Origin: Astragalus membranaceus
Taxonomy: Eukaryota; Streptophyta; Magnoliopsida; Fabales; Fabaceae
DNA length: 64,000 nt
Direction: 5' to 3'
Assembly (NCBI GenBank): GCA_039519185.1
Contig: CM076847.1
Span: forward strand, 70,445,521-70,509,520
A model generated the notes under the pieces. It made no database searches. It had not been told where the DNA came from and saw only the letters and a list, made by a program, of their open reading frames with translations. A program made the position numbers and the translations under genes. How positions within the stretch are numbered: the stretch's first letter is position 1; each line of letters opens with the position of its first letter. Shown here piece by piece: positions 22,101 to 33,661 of this stretch.

Positions 22101-23559
22101 AGTTCCTTGACAGTATCAGAGGAGCCCAAAAGTTGGATATCAAGTTGGTGGATTTGATGGTCGGGGATGATCGACCTGAGGGTAGTGACTTTAAGTTGGA
22201 TGCGCATGGTGTTTTGAGATTCCGTGATAGGATTTGTATTCCTGAAGACGCAGAGCTGAAGAGAGCAATTTTAGAAGAGGGTCATCGAAGTAAGTTGAGT
22301 ATTCATCCGGGAGCTACGAAGATGTATCAAGATCTGAAGAAGTTGTTTTGGTGGCCTGGTATGAAGCGAGATGTGGCGCAGTTCGTTTATGCATGTTTGA
22401 CTTGCCAGAAGTCGAAGGTCGAGCATCAGAAGCCTGCTGGGTTGATGCAACCGTTGGAAATTCCAGAGTGGAAATGGGATGGCATCTCGATGGATTTTGT
22501 AACGGGATTGCCTAATACTGCGAAAGGGTATGATGCAATTTGGGTGATTGTTGACAGGTTAACGAAATCGTCTCATTTTGTTCCTATCAGCATCACGTAT
22601 TCGGTGTCGAAGTTGGCAAAGATTTATATCAGGGAGATTGTGAAGCTTTATGGAGTTCCTAAGAGTATTGTTTCGGATAGAGATCCGAGGTTCACTTCAG
22701 ATTTCTGGAAGAGTTTGCAAGAAAAGTTGGGGTCTAAGTTGAGGTTGAGTTCGGCATATCATCCTCAGACAGATGGTCAGTGAGAGAGGACAATTCAGTC
22801 ATTAAAAGATTTGTTGAGGGCTTGTGTTTTGGAACAAGGAGGTTCGTGGGATTCCTACCTTCCACTGATAGAGTTCACGTATAACAATAGTTACCATTCT
22901 AGTATCGGGATGGCACCTTTTGAAGCATTATATGGTCAGAAGTGTAGAACCCCGCTGTGTTGGTATGAGTCTGGAGAGAGTGTGGTGCTTGGGCCGGAAA
23001 TTGTTCGAGAGACAACCGAGAAGATAAAGTTGATCCGTGAGAAGATGAAGGCTTCGCAGAGTCGTCAGAAGAGTTATCACGACAAGAGGAGAAAAGATTT
23101 AGAGTTCCAGGAGGGTGAGCATGTATTCTTGAGAGTCACTCCAGTGACCGGTGTTGGTCGTGCTTTGAAGTCGAAGAAGCTCACTCCTCGATTCATTGGT
23201 CCTTATCATATTTCGGGAGAGTTGGGAATGTGGCGTATAGAGTGGCTTTACCGCCAAACCTTTCGAATTTGAACGACGTGTTTCATGTGTCGCAACTTCG
23301 GAAGTACATTTCGGACCCATCTCATGTGATCCACATGGATGATGTGGAGGTGCGGGATAATCTCACGGTGGAGACGATGCCTGTGCGGATTGAAGACCAT
23401 GAGGTGAAGGTGTTAAGAGGCAAGGAAATTGCATTGGTGAAGGTGGTCTGGCTAGGAGCTGCCGGTGAGAGCATGACTTGGGAGTTGGAGAGTAAGATGC
23501 GGGAGTCCTACCCCGAGCTGTTTGATTCAGGTGAGTTTTCGAGGACGAAAACATTCTAA
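19188..23559 (+). pseudogene. Tekay-like gag-pol polyprotein with lesions
   Basis: Gag starts at ATG 19188 (MAGRNDAAIAAALAAMAQAV). Three CCHC knuckles (CFKCGKPGHKSVMC, CFKCGKDGHVVAEC, CYNCGEGGHISTQC) are followed by protease (IIDTGATHCF), RT (RLCVDYRQLNK, KIDLRSGYHQI), RNase H (YCDASKMGLGG), integrase with its HHCC finger (YACLTCQKSK) and a chromodomain-like end (VVWLGAAGESMTWE). Lesions are AAC at 21204-21206, turning the RT FIDD dyad into FINDILIYS; a one-base loss near 22041; TGA at 22781-22783 in integrase; and a one-base indel near 23218. The element cannot encode its own functional pol. Confidence 0.93.
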
Positions 23560-23571
23560 GTGGGGGAGAGT

Positions 23572-26079
23572 TGTGACGCCCAAATATTTAATTAAATTAT
23601 TTAATTAAATATTTAGGTATCCGTTTATTTATTTCAGTTGGTGTAATTATATTAGCATTTGATTAAGAGGTGTATAATTGGATACTAGGAGATGGTGTTA
23701 GTGATCAGGCTTAAGCTGGAGGAAAGCCCGTGATCCAAGAGCCCACTAGCTAGGCGCATAGGTGAAGCGCCTAGGCTAGGGTTTTGGCTCATTTGCGATT
23801 TTGCTTGAGAAAAGAGACAGAGGAGTCACGAAATAGAGAGAGGAGAGGAGAAGAGGGTTTGGCGCACATCCAAGGGAGAAGAAGAGGAGGATTTCGCGAG
23901 TTCAAGGAGAAGAAAAAAGATGTGTTGCTGAGGTTATTGTTGGTGACTTGATCAAGAGGATTAGTGCTCTCCTACTATAAGGTAAGAGTGGGGTTCTTCC
24001 TTATAATAGGGTTTTATGATGGGGTTATGTGGGAATAGGTCCTATGATGCCTAGTGTTTGATTTTGATGTTGATTTGGTGATAGTTATATCATGATTATG
24101 TTAATTGAAGTATTGGCTTGTTGGTGATTGTTGTAACTCTAGAAAAAATTGGTGTTCATTGTTGTTATCACGAATTGCATGCTAAGTGTTTGAATAAATG
24201 TTGTTTGGTGTTGTGATTGACAATTCATGATAATTGACATTGGGGTTTAAGAATTGGTGAACTAAATTGGTGACTAAATCGAATTGGTGATTTAACATGG
24301 TGAAATTCTGAAATTTTGGGTCCCTAGGGCGCCATGGGCGCCAAATGTTGTTGCTGTTCCTGTTGTAGAAAATGGCGCCCTGTGCCTGGGCGCCATGTTT
24401 GGTCGTGTTGCGTTCGGTGCCTGTGCTGCAGGAAACGGCGCCCTGTGCCTGGGCGCCACATCCTGTGTGTTGCGTTTTTCCTGCTGTGTTGCTGTTTTTG
24501 GCGCCGTGTCTAGTGCGTGTTCCTGTTTGTGTTGCGTTTTGTGCTGCTGCTGTCTGGGCGCCAAGGGCGCCAATTCCTGTGCCTTGTTGCGTTTCTGTGG
24601 TGTTCCCTGCTGCCTGGGCGCCAAGGGCGCCATCTCCTGCAGTGTTGCCTGCTGGGCGCCTCCCTGGGCGCCAAGGGCGCCAGTTTCTGTTGCTGGCCAG
24701 TTCCTGCGTGTTGCCTGCTAGGCGCCCTGCTCCTGGGCGCCATTTTCAGGATGTGTCTCAGTTTTTCCCCTGTTTTGTTTTCGACATAACTTTTGACTCG
24801 GGAGTCCGATTGAGACGTTTCAAAATGTTTTGGAAAGCTTATTCAGAGGCCTAGCTGAATATTCTAATTTTAGGCAAAGTGATCTATTTTTCTGGAAATT
24901 TGTTAGCCGTTGGCTTAGCCGTTAAATGTTGCTGTTTTAAAAAGAAAAATTGTCGTCGCCCCAAATATTTTGGAAAATTGTCGTTGTCTCCGGTGTTGGG
25001 AAAAATCGTCGCGTCTCAAATGTTTTGGAAATTGTTTGTCTTGGTGCTGTTGAGCTAGGTGTGAAGGCTCAAGTATTGTTGTTGTTTGAGCTGGGTGTGA
25101 AGGCTCAAACCTTGGTGTTGTCGGGGCTAGGTGTAAAGGCTCCAAATCTTGGTGTTCCGTTGTTTCGGGTAGTTTGGTGTTTCGGTGTCGTTGGGCTAGG
25201 TGTGAAAACCCAATTTTGGTGATATTCGGTGATTGATTTTGGTGTGTCACATTGTGACTAATTTTTGGTGATTGTCTGTGTGCATTCATGGTGTCGCATA
25301 CAGCATACACATTTATTTTGGTGAAGGCCTTTGGTCTTGGAGCTGGGTGTGAAAGCTCAATTTTTCTAAAACTAGTGAGCCGGGTGTGAAAGCTCAATTT
25401 TTCTAAATTGGTGAGCCGGGTGTGAAAGCTCTCAATCTTGGTGACGCCTCTATTTACAGGCAACAATTTTGGTGATTTGGTACCACATGCATATGCCCGT
25501 TGGTGTGGGTTGCATTCATGCATTATCATGACATTTGGTGACTGATTGTGGTGCTTATAATTTGACGTGCGTTTATAATTCGATGTGTGTAGTGGAGTGG
25601 TAGATATAGTGTCATATTCTAGCATATTTCCTATCATTTACGCTATTATATTGAAGATATCTCACCCCTTCTGTTTGAATGTTACCCCTATGCGGTAACG
25701 TGCAGGTGATTCCGAGTGAAGGCTTAGCTACCTTCGCTAGTCTGAGTCGGTGTCCTTTGCTTTGATATGTAACACTCAAGGGGGGAAACGAACCTAGACT
25801 TTGGCTGTTGCATTTTATTTATTTGGAGTCCATTCAGGACGTTATAATTTTATGTTTTGGAACTTATTTCTATTCCGCTGCGTGGTGGTGTATTTTTGGC
25901 GATGTGGTTAACTAAACTGGTGTTATGGGCTTCGTCCCTTTTTGACAAAGTGTTATATATCGTATGTGACGTTTTGAATTATCGATGAATGTGTGACATC
26001 TCTTTTCGAAGTATGGAATAATGAAATTTTTAAACTCTGATTTTATTAAATAATTACCGGGTAGAAAAGGGGTGTTACA
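23572..26079 (+). repeat. 3' LTR of the Tekay-like element
   Basis: This 2508-bp copy of the 5' LTR is preceded by the polypurine tract. Differences from the 5' copy are scattered, mostly transitions, with indels in the GGCGCC block and in a short TTTA repeat near the start. Confidence 0.95.
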
Positions 26080-29000
26080 CCATCGATGTCGGCCGTTCGT
26101 GATGTGTATGATACTAGTAAGCGGGATCAATTTCTCATGAAACTTCGTCCGGAATTTGAGGCTGTTTGGGGTGCCTTGCTGAATAGGAACCATGTTCCTT
26201 CCTTGGATATCTGTGTTGGTGAACTGCTCAGGGAAGAACAACGTCTGAATACTCAAGGAACCATGCTTAATGATCCGTCCATTCTGAACCTGTGACCGTC
26301 GCGTATGCTGCACACAATAGAGGCGTGGGCCGTGATATGCGACAAACTCAATGCTTCTCTTGTAAACAATTTGGACATGTTGCTCGTAGTTGTCCTAAGA
26401 AATTTTGCAATTACCTCAAGCAGCAGGGTCATTTCATCTCTGCATGTCCTACGCGTCCTCCACGACCGACTAGGCGTCCGGCACAGGCATTCCATGCCAC
26501 TACTAGCTCTACAGCTGGCCCTTCCACCACTGGTGCATCTAGCTCTGCTGCTGGTCTTTCCATTCCTGCTGCGTCTGATGGTGGTGCTCTTCAGCGTGAG
26601 TTAATTCAACAAATGGTACTATCTGCTCTTTCTGCCTTGGGTATTACTGGTATGTCTTCTTTCATTGCTTGGTTACTTGACTCATGTGCATCGAATCACA
26701 TGACGGGTTCCTCTAAACTCCTGCACAATTTACGTTCTTATATTGATAATCAAAAAATTCAAATTGCTAATGGTAGTAACCTTCCTATAACGAATGTTGG
26801 TGACATAAATTCTACTTTTAGAAATGTGCTGGTAGCACCTGGGCTTGCCTCAAATTTATTGTCTGCTGGTCAGTTAGTGGATGAAGGTTGTGATGTTAAT
26901 CTTACTTCGGATGGTTGTCTTGTGCAGGATCGGGTGTCAGGGAAGGTGATCGCGAAGGGGCCTAAAGTTGGAAGAGTGTTTCCACTCCAGTTTCATTCAA
27001 ATCATTTATCTCTTGCTTGTAATAGTGTTTTGAATGCATGTGAGGATTGACATAGGAAATTGGGCCATCCAAACTCTGTTGTTTTGTCTCACTTATTTAA
27101 GACTGGTGTGTTAGGTACTAAATTGATAGATTCTAGTACCTCTATTTCATGTTCTGTTTGCAAATTAGCTAAGAGTAAAACCCTTCCTTTTCCGTCTGAT
27201 GCACATCGTGCTTCTACGTGTTTTGAATTGATTCATAGTGATGTTTGGGGGATTTCTCCCATTGCTTCTCACGCTCACTACAAATATTTTGTCACCTTTA
27301 TCGATGATTATAGCCGTTTTACTTGGATTTATTTTCTTAAATCTAAATCTGAAGTGTTTTCTATGTTTAAGAAATTTCTGATGTATGTTGAAAATCATTT
27401 CCAAACCAGTATTAGAATTCTCCGGTCTGATTCCGGTGGTGAGTATATGTCTCATGAGTTTCAGGAGTTCTTACAGCAAAAAGGTATACTGTCTCAACGA
27501 TCTTGTCCCAATACCCCTCAGCAAAATGGTATTGCAGAACGTAAGAATCGTCACTTGTTGGATGTGACACGTACCTTACTTCTCCAGGCATCCGTTCCAT
27601 CCAAATTCTGGGTGGAGGCTCTTTCCACAGCTGTCTTTTTGATCAACCGTCTTCCTTCCACGGTGATTGGGTTTGATTCTCCTTACTTTCGTCTTTTTAA
27701 AACTCAGCCTGATTACAGTCGTTTACATACTTTTGGGTGTGTATGTTTTGTGCACCTCCCATCCATTGAAAGACATAAACTTGGAGCACAATCTGTCCAA
27801 TGTGCATTAATGGGGTATAGTCAGTCTCATAAGGGTTTTGTGTGTTATGATGTCTCTAACCGTCGTTTTCGCATTTCTAGGAATGTGACATTTTTTGATA
27901 ATCAGTCTATGTTTCCTTGCTCATCTCTTGGTTTGAATGATATTGCTATACTTCCGAAATTTTTTGATAACACAGGACTCGTTCCCACTTCCCCTTCCGA
28001 CACTGATCCTGATCCTGCTCCTGATCCGGCTCCTGATCCTGCTCATGATCCGGCTCCTGATCCTGATCCTGATCCTGCTTCTGTACCGCCGGCACCCCGG
28101 CGTTCTGGTAGAACGTCTCGAGCACCTGACAGATATTCCCCAGACAGGTTTGGTTCTTCCCATACTGCTTTAACTGCCTCTCTAACTGGCACATCTATTC
28201 CTACGTGTTACTCGCAGGCTGTTAAAGATGTGTCTTGGGTCAGTGCCATGAATGAGGAACTTCAGGCCCTTCAGGACAACTTCACCTGGGATATTGTTCC
28301 TTGCCCTCCTGGTATCAAACCCATAGGCTGTAAATGGGTTTATTCTGTGAAATTGAATTCTGATGGATCTCTCAATCGGTATAAGGCTCGATTGGTTGCT
28401 TTAGGCACCAGGCAGGAATATGGTATTGATTATGATGAGACCTTTGCACTGGTTGCTAAAATGACTACTGTTAGAATAGTGCTCTCTATAGCTGCTTCTA
28501 ATGGGTGGGCTCTCCACCAAATGGATGTCAAGAATGCATTTCTTCATGGAGGCCTGACTGAAGATATTTATATGACTCCCCCTTAGGGCCTTTTCTCTTC
28601 ATCTAAGGGGGTGTACAAGCTCAAACGATCTCTATATGGTTTGAAACAGGCACCTAGAGCATGGTATGTGAAATTCCGTTCCACTCTACTTGGGTTCTCT
28701 TTTACTCAAAGTCAGTATGATTCGTCTTTGTTCATTCACCACACATCTACGGGCATTGTTCTACTCCTTCTTTATGTTGATGATATGATCATTACGGGTT
28801 CTGATGCAGCATCCATACAGGAAGTTAAACAACAACTTCAAGCCTCATTTCAAATGAAAGATCTTGGTACGTTACATTATTTTCTTGGACTCGAGGTTCA
28901 TTCTACTTCTAAGGGCATATTTCTCCATCAGCACAAGTATGCCACCGACCTTATTGCTATGGCTGGCCTCGAATCCGCTAATCCTGTGAATACTCCTCTT

Positions 29001-29735
29001 GAAGTTAATGTTAAATACCACCGTGACGAGGGTGAACTTTTGACTGATCCGTTATTGTATCGACAGCTCGTGGGTAGTCTTAACTACTTGACCATTGCAC
29101 GACCAGATATTTCATTTGCTGTTCAGCAAGTCAGTCAGTTCATGCATTCTCCTATTCATCTTCAGCTAGCAGCGGTTCGTCGTATTATTCGCTACTTGAA
29201 AGGTACCTCTCAACGGGGTTTATTCTTTCCTAATGGAACCCCCCTTACGTTGAGTGCCTACAGTGATGCTGATTGGGCTGGGTATCCCGACACTCGCCGC
29301 TCTGTCACGGGTTGGTGCATGTTTCTTGGTTATTCGTTGATCTCTTGGAAAAGTAAGAAGCAAGCGAGAGTCTCTAAATCCTCAACCGAATCGGAGTATC
29401 GTGCTATGTCTACGGCATGCTCTGAAATACTTTGGCTTCGTGGCCTTTTGGGTGAACTTGGATTTCCTCAAACCGAACCGACATCTCTCTATGCTGACAA
29501 TACAAGTGCCATTCAGATTGTTGCAAATCCGGTTTTTCATGAGCGTACTAAGCATATCGAAGTTGATTGTCATGCAAATCGTGAAGCCTATGATAATCAC
29601 GTTACATTCATCCCTCATATCAATACTCAATTTCAAGTTGCAGACATTTTGACCAAAGCATTTTCTTCTCCACGCCATCAGTTTCTTGTCAGCAAATTGA
29701 TGCTCCATGATGACCCGCATCAATTTGAGGGGGGA

Positions 29736-29972
29736 TGTGAATAGGGAAAATAGGGAAGCTGTAAATAGTAGTTGTGTAGATTTATTTATATGCTTATGCT
29801 TTGGCCCAGACCCGTTAGGTTTTGAGAGACAAAGCTATTTAATCTCATTTGTAATTGTATTCAAGGACACCGAGACATTATTAATAAAACGGAACTACAG
29901 CTACTCTGTAGTCGCAGACGTAGGCAATCTTTGGCCGAACTGCGTAAACAATATCGTGTGTTATGTTTGACA
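29736..29972 (+). repeat. 3' LTR of the middle copia
   Basis: This 237-bp copy of 14992-15227 is preceded by GAGGGGGGA and followed by the ACATA target duplication. Confidence 0.95.
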
Positions 29973-30717
29973 ACATATCACCTTGATCGAACCTGTCATG
30001 AAGATCATGCCCAGCATCGTAGGCTTTATCAAAGTAGGCTATGGATTTCTGAATGCTTGTTGACACTGAACGTTGAATCCAAGAAAGCACCATGCTGTTA
30101 CACTGTGTCCACTGGTCGAAGAGAGAATCGGTCTTCTCCGGCAGTTTGAAGGTTCCATCAACAAAAGCTATTTTGTCCTTCGAGATCAAAGCGGTACACA
30201 TGAAGCGTATCCAACGCTGGAAGTTCTTCGTTCCTTCTAGCGCCGGTGTGACCAAGGTGAGAGCAGGAGTTTCGCTAGGGTGAAGATAATATGGATTTTC
30301 ATTGTTCGTTGCAAAATCAGAGTAAGAAGCGGACCTCTGGATCGTCATTTCGGAAATTGAACGGTGAAAACGAAAGATCGTGCAACGAATTCTCGAACAG
30401 TAACTGAATCTGAGAAGTAATTGCAGGAAATTGGATGAATCAATACCTAATTTGAGGAATCAGAAGTATCAATTAGGAATCTGTGACCTAATTTGAGAAA
30501 ACGGGAGTATCGATAAGGAATTTGTGACCTAATTGTACATTCGAAACAGGAAATGACGGTGAATCAAAGATGAAAAAGGAAACACGCCACGAAGTTTCAA
30601 GAATCGATAACGGAGATTAAAGAAACGAAAAATTCAGTGACGTTCTAACATGAAGATTGGAGGAACGAGAAATCAAAGATGAGACGATGAACCAGAGCTC
30701 AAGATTTGAGATCTTGA

Positions 30718-30729
30718 GCTCTGATACCA
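30718..30729 (-). other. Primer-binding site of the outer copia
   Basis: Reading minus, TGGTATCAGAGC directly follows the 5' LTR. It is complementary to the 3' end of initiator-Met tRNA, the usual minus-strand DNA primer. Confidence 0.85.
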
Positions 30730-30932
30730 TCTTAGCTATCAGAGAGCAGGACAAAATATAACTTCTCATCTTATTATCAATGGATCAATGAATGTAACTG
30801 TACAAATGATGAGGAAACAGAATATATATCATATGTTAACTAAGACTAATAGAACTGGTTAATCTAACTGTAAAGTAACTAAGCTGGTTAGTGTTTAACT
30901 AGGTGAGTTAGTGTGTGTATATACAAGTGTAT
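30730..30932 (-). repeat. 5' LTR of the outer copia
   Basis: It matches 12310-12520 with about four differences. Homology stops near 30932, several bases before the expected LTR start. Confidence 0.8.
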
Positions 30933-32096
30933 GTTCCTTTATTTTGTGAAAAAAAGAAAAGAAAATGTTTGATGACTTCCTCTTTGTGAATCAAAATTTC
31001 ATTGTTGCCAAGTTGTACAAACAAAAAGGGGATAATATTTGAAAGCTCGCTATTATCTAACATGATGAACAATTTAGTGATGTGTTTTTTACTCATTTGG
31101 TAGTTATTTTTCTTTGTTTTGCTACGAAAGTCACCGGCATGCTTGACAATCATCATGGTGGTACAAATCTTGCAATTACGAGGTAAATGTATTTTACGAT
31201 TTTAACGGTTATTTAGGCAAGAGGGTGCAACCATTATGCTGTTAAATTGATATCACTATATGGTTTATAAATCAATTATAATGCATATTGTAATTTTTAA
31301 AATTAATCTGAACTATTATAATTAGTTAGCATTTATTCAACTAATTTAGTTTTTTTGTCAATTTTAATATTAATAATAATAATAATATAATTTGTTTGTC
31401 AAAAGATATATAATTTCATATGATATGTATATCTATATAGGGTTAAGTGTATTCCAAAATAAACCGAGCTATGGAACATGTGGTCATTCGTCCGTTTTCA
31501 CCATCGGGCTTGTCGGGTCGCGGTTTCAACGGGTGACAGGTTCTTCGGTTTGGTTGATGCGAGTTGAGGACTGAACACCGCACCAGGTAAGAAAATGGAG
31601 GGAAGGTGGTGGAAACTGGGAAGTGGGAACGAAGGAGGCGAGTTGGTGATGAAAGAGACTAAAAGCTTTATAATATAATACTACTACTATTATACTGTCA
31701 AAATAAAAAGTCACAATATAATAATAGAATAAAAATATGTAGCTCAGGCCTAGGAAGATAGCATCGGTCTACGACCGACTCTAGTAAAAGAAAAAGGTGA
31801 GGTGCAGGGGTGCCAGTAAACCAAGTGATTTGATGATACAAAAGAAACGGAAGAGGTATTTCCTCCCCTTTGGTTAAATACCAGAAGATAATATACATAC
31901 TCGGTCAGATCCGGGGGCCAGTTATTCGTGTTTACCCTCTTCTTCACACTCGAAAAACCGGAAACCCGAGAAGACCCACCCGTAAGCTTGTTTTTGTTGT
32001 CGAATTACTCGGGTGGCGGTCGGGCTCAGAAATTTGTCCACCCCTAATTGAGTATGCTAAATTTGAATAGTGGACTCTTTTTATTGGTTTTAATTA
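30933..32096. other. AT-rich region without recognised genes
   Basis: I see no coding sequence, splice pattern or terminal repeats that I can assign here. Part (31900-32040) has CGGGT/ACCCG-type motifs similar to hAT subterminal DNA, but without a pair of ends. Confidence 0.5.
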
Positions 32097-32365
32097 GTGA
32101 TTACTGTTTTCAATAATTCGTCTGGTGTCCCATGGCAATTACACAATAGATGGTTTAATTGTTTAGCTATTACACAAAATTTAAGTTTTATTTCATCTCA
32201 TGGGCATATGGAAGGAAATGGTTGTGCTGGTAGACTAGCATCTTTTGCTTTTACATCGAGTGGTTGTAATTGGTTGAATTTTATTCCTACCTCTTTTAGA
32301 GAAGATTTTGTTTGGAAAACGATTGGTTTCCTTTGTATAGGTTTAGCTAGTTTTGGTTCTAGCCT
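32097..32365 (+). pseudogene. LINE RNase H C-terminal fragment
   Basis: The frame reads HNRWFNCLAI, SSHGHMEGNGCAGRLASFAF, then LNFIPTSFREDFVWKTIGF, the same RNase H tail type as at 11640-11941. ACAGRLAS has Gly where the family has Asp (EGN.cADrLA). No upstream LINE domains are present. Confidence 0.6.
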
Positions 32366-32498
32366 CATCATATCCTTAATATCTCTCCTGTACTATAGTA
32401 ACAAAAATTGTCGTGTGATTAGACCCTAAATCATCACCAGACCTTAACTATAATGGCATGAAATGATAGTTTTACTAGTAATGACACCATCCGGCAAC
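32366..32498. repeat. Second copy of the EGF-like gene's 3' UTR
   Basis: This segment matches 7453-7585, the downstream flank and 3' UTR of the minus-strand EGF-like gene, in the same orientation and with scattered substitutions and small indels. It ends exactly where the hAT-like element at 32499 begins, just short of the stop-codon region, so no coding sequence is duplicated. Confidence 0.85.
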
Positions 32499-33661
32499 CA
32501 GGGGTGTGCATGGTGCAAGAACTGCACCAAACTAGACCATCTATATAATTTGGTTTGGTTTGCAAAACCATTTTCGTAAAAAACCGGTTTTTCCCTCAAA
32601 CCGGATTAGGTTCGGTTCTGAACCGGTTTCCATTTCCAAACCGATTTTCTTTGTTCAAACCGTTTAGAACCGGTTTTGCTTAACTGAACTGTTTTTTTCT
32701 CAACACTGCATTATTCAAACGACTCCATTTCCCAGTTTTGACATCAATGTTCTGTGCTCCAACCGTGTTTCTGGGATTAGAAAAGCTCTTCAAAATCATA
32801 ACATCGGCATCTATATAAGTTCTTCCAAATTTATACAAAAGAACAAGCCTAAGTAAATTAGAGAGATTTTGTCGTAAAGAAACTTCACCAGGATTCACAT
32901 TCCCTTCCTTCAATCTATTAAACCATGTTTCAGCATGAGTATCTTTGAATATATAATCAAAATCAGGTGAAATTGCAATGACTCTATAACCATTAATCAC
33001 AAAGGGTCTTAGAATCTGAGTTCCTTTATCAGAATCTAATGACTTTGAAACTATCACCAAACAAGTCTTTGGGTGAGAATTGAACAAACTCTCAATAGAT
33101 AATAACTCTCTCTCACCAAATGATTTGATAGGAGAAATCCAAGTCATGAAAAACCTAACCTTGCAAGAACAAGAAGAATTGTTACCAGTGCAGAAAGCTT
33201 TAAGCTTTGTTTGAAAAAGTGGACTTTTTGTTGTTGTGTTTCGAAACGCAAACTTCTAAGACCACGTTTGTGTTTTTTAACTCTTTTAGTGTGGAATTTG
33301 TGAAGAAGAGGGAAATAGGTTGGTGGAATTTCTTCTCTGAGAGCGTAATAAACAGAAGAAGAGAGTTTTGTTGTTGTGGTGGTGTGAGTGGTTTTTTTGG
33401 TGAGGGAGATTAAGGGGTTTATGTGGGATGTGAATAGAGAAAACGGAGAAAGCGTTGTAAGATAAGAGGAAGACAAGGAGAAGAGCCAAGAAGGAAGTGG
33501 GTAGTGAGAAACCAGATTTTGTTAACAAGTTTGGCTAACTAGGTCGGTTTTAAAATTTTGGACAGGTTCATAATCCATTTAATTGGGTTTGGTGTTTTTT
33601 TGGTGTGGTGTGGTTCAGTTTATTGAATGGTGTGGTTAACCATAATTTTTGCACACTCCTA
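32499..33661. mobile_element. hAT-like element carrying a glycosyltransferase fragment
   Basis: The left end CAGGGGTGTGCATGG and the right end (complement TAGGAGTGTGCAAAAA) form short imperfect inverted termini of hAT type. Subterminal AACCGGTTTT/AAACCGG motifs follow the left end, and AACCATAATTTTTGCAC closes the right. There is no transposase. The body is occupied by the 5' half of a glycosyltransferase gene on the minus strand. The 8 bp on each side (CCGGCAAC, CCAGCCGA) match at only four positions, so no clean TSD is seen. Confidence 0.65.
32700..33528 (-). pseudogene. Captured alpha-1,4-glycosyltransferase-like gene fragment
   Basis: From ATG 33528 the reading begins MLTKSGFSLPTSFLALLLVF, a type II signal anchor typical of Golgi glycosyltransferases. 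After frameshifts it continues at 33147 as MTWISPIKSFGERELLSIES, then GYRVIAISPDFDYIF, NLLRLVLLYKFGRTYIDADV and GAQNIDVKTGKWSRLNNAVL. The IDADV block supplies the sugar-nucleotide/metal-binding DxD motif of the Gly_transf_sug family (At4g19900-like plant proteins). Similarity stops at NAVL, so the C-terminal catalytic half is missing. At least two frameshifts, and Arg for Gly in the KFGGTY block, show it is non-functional. Confidence 0.75.

Larger units (their letters stand above)
16520..26079 (+). mobile_element. Tekay-like Ty3/gypsy chromovirus (level 3 of the nest)
   Basis: The element has 2546-bp and 2508-bp LTRs (16520-19065 and 23572-26079), each TGTGACGCCC...GTGTTACA. It is flanked by CCATC (16515-16519 and 26080-26084). 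The primer site TGGTATCAGAGC lies at 19070-19081 and the purine tract AAGTGGGGGAGAG ends at 23570. Total length is 9560 bp. Long LTRs, three CCHC knuckles and a C-terminal chromodomain point to the Tekay/Del clade (inference). I count about 33 substitutions between the LTRs by eye, near 1.3 %. Confidence 0.95.
16086..29744 (+). pseudogene. Middle copia gag-pol, inactivated
   Basis: Gag starts at ATG 16086 (MTTLEKDNFYIRFTGKNYAT). It is interrupted at 16519 and resumes at 26080 in frame. A one-base frameshift lies near 26283. One zinc knuckle is intact (CFSCKQFGHVARSC) and the second lacks a cysteine (CNYLKQQGH). The protease site reads DSCAS instead of DSGAS. A TGA at 27048-27050 replaces the Trp of the W-H-R-K-L-G-H block. 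Integrase blocks (HSDVWG, FIDDYSRFTW, PQQNGIAERK) follow, then an Asp-Pro-Ala repeat linker. A TAG at 28584-28586 breaks the start of RT. RT retains LLLYVDDMIITG, and RNase H has YSDADWAGYPDTRRS. The lesions disable it. Confidence 0.9.
14992..29972 (+). mobile_element. Middle Ty1/copia element (level 2 of the nest)
   Basis: LTRs at 14992-15227 and 29736-29972 both start TGTGAATAGGG and end TTTGACA. The element is flanked by the 5-bp duplication ACATA (14987-14991 and 29973-29977). A primer-site-like CGGTATCAG begins at 15228 and a purine tract (GAGGGGGGA) precedes the 3' LTR. Removing the gypsy insertion leaves about 5.4 kb, normal for copia. The two LTRs differ at about three positions by eye (about 1.3 %). 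Confidence 0.95.
14273..30348 (-). pseudogene. Outer copia gag, split by the inner elements
   Basis: Gag starts at ATG 30348 (MTIQRSASYSDFATNN) and runs to the insertion point at 29973. It resumes at 14991 and continues to about 14276. Across the target site the minus-strand reading resumes DRFDQGDMFRI, which confirms continuity. The distal part has a CCHC-type knuckle (CTNCGKTNHTVDSC) after a Gly/Arg-rich stretch. At least two frameshifts (near 14920 and 14690) break it. The gag precursor would package element RNA in virus-like particles. Confidence 0.75.
12310..30932 (-). mobile_element. Outer Ty1/copia element (level 1 of the nest)
   Basis: Near-identical repeats at 12310-12520 and about 30730-30932 are the 3' and 5' LTRs of a minus-strand copia. 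Next to the 5' LTR is the primer site TGGTATCAGAGC (30729-30718). Next to the 3' LTR is the purine tract TTGAGGGGGGA. About 15 kb of later insertion (14992-29972) splits its gag. Without that insertion it is about 3.6 kb, short for copia because integrase C-terminus and RT are deleted. By eye the LTRs differ at about four positions in 205. The outer end of the 5' LTR is diverged or truncated and I could not find a TSD. Confidence 0.85.
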
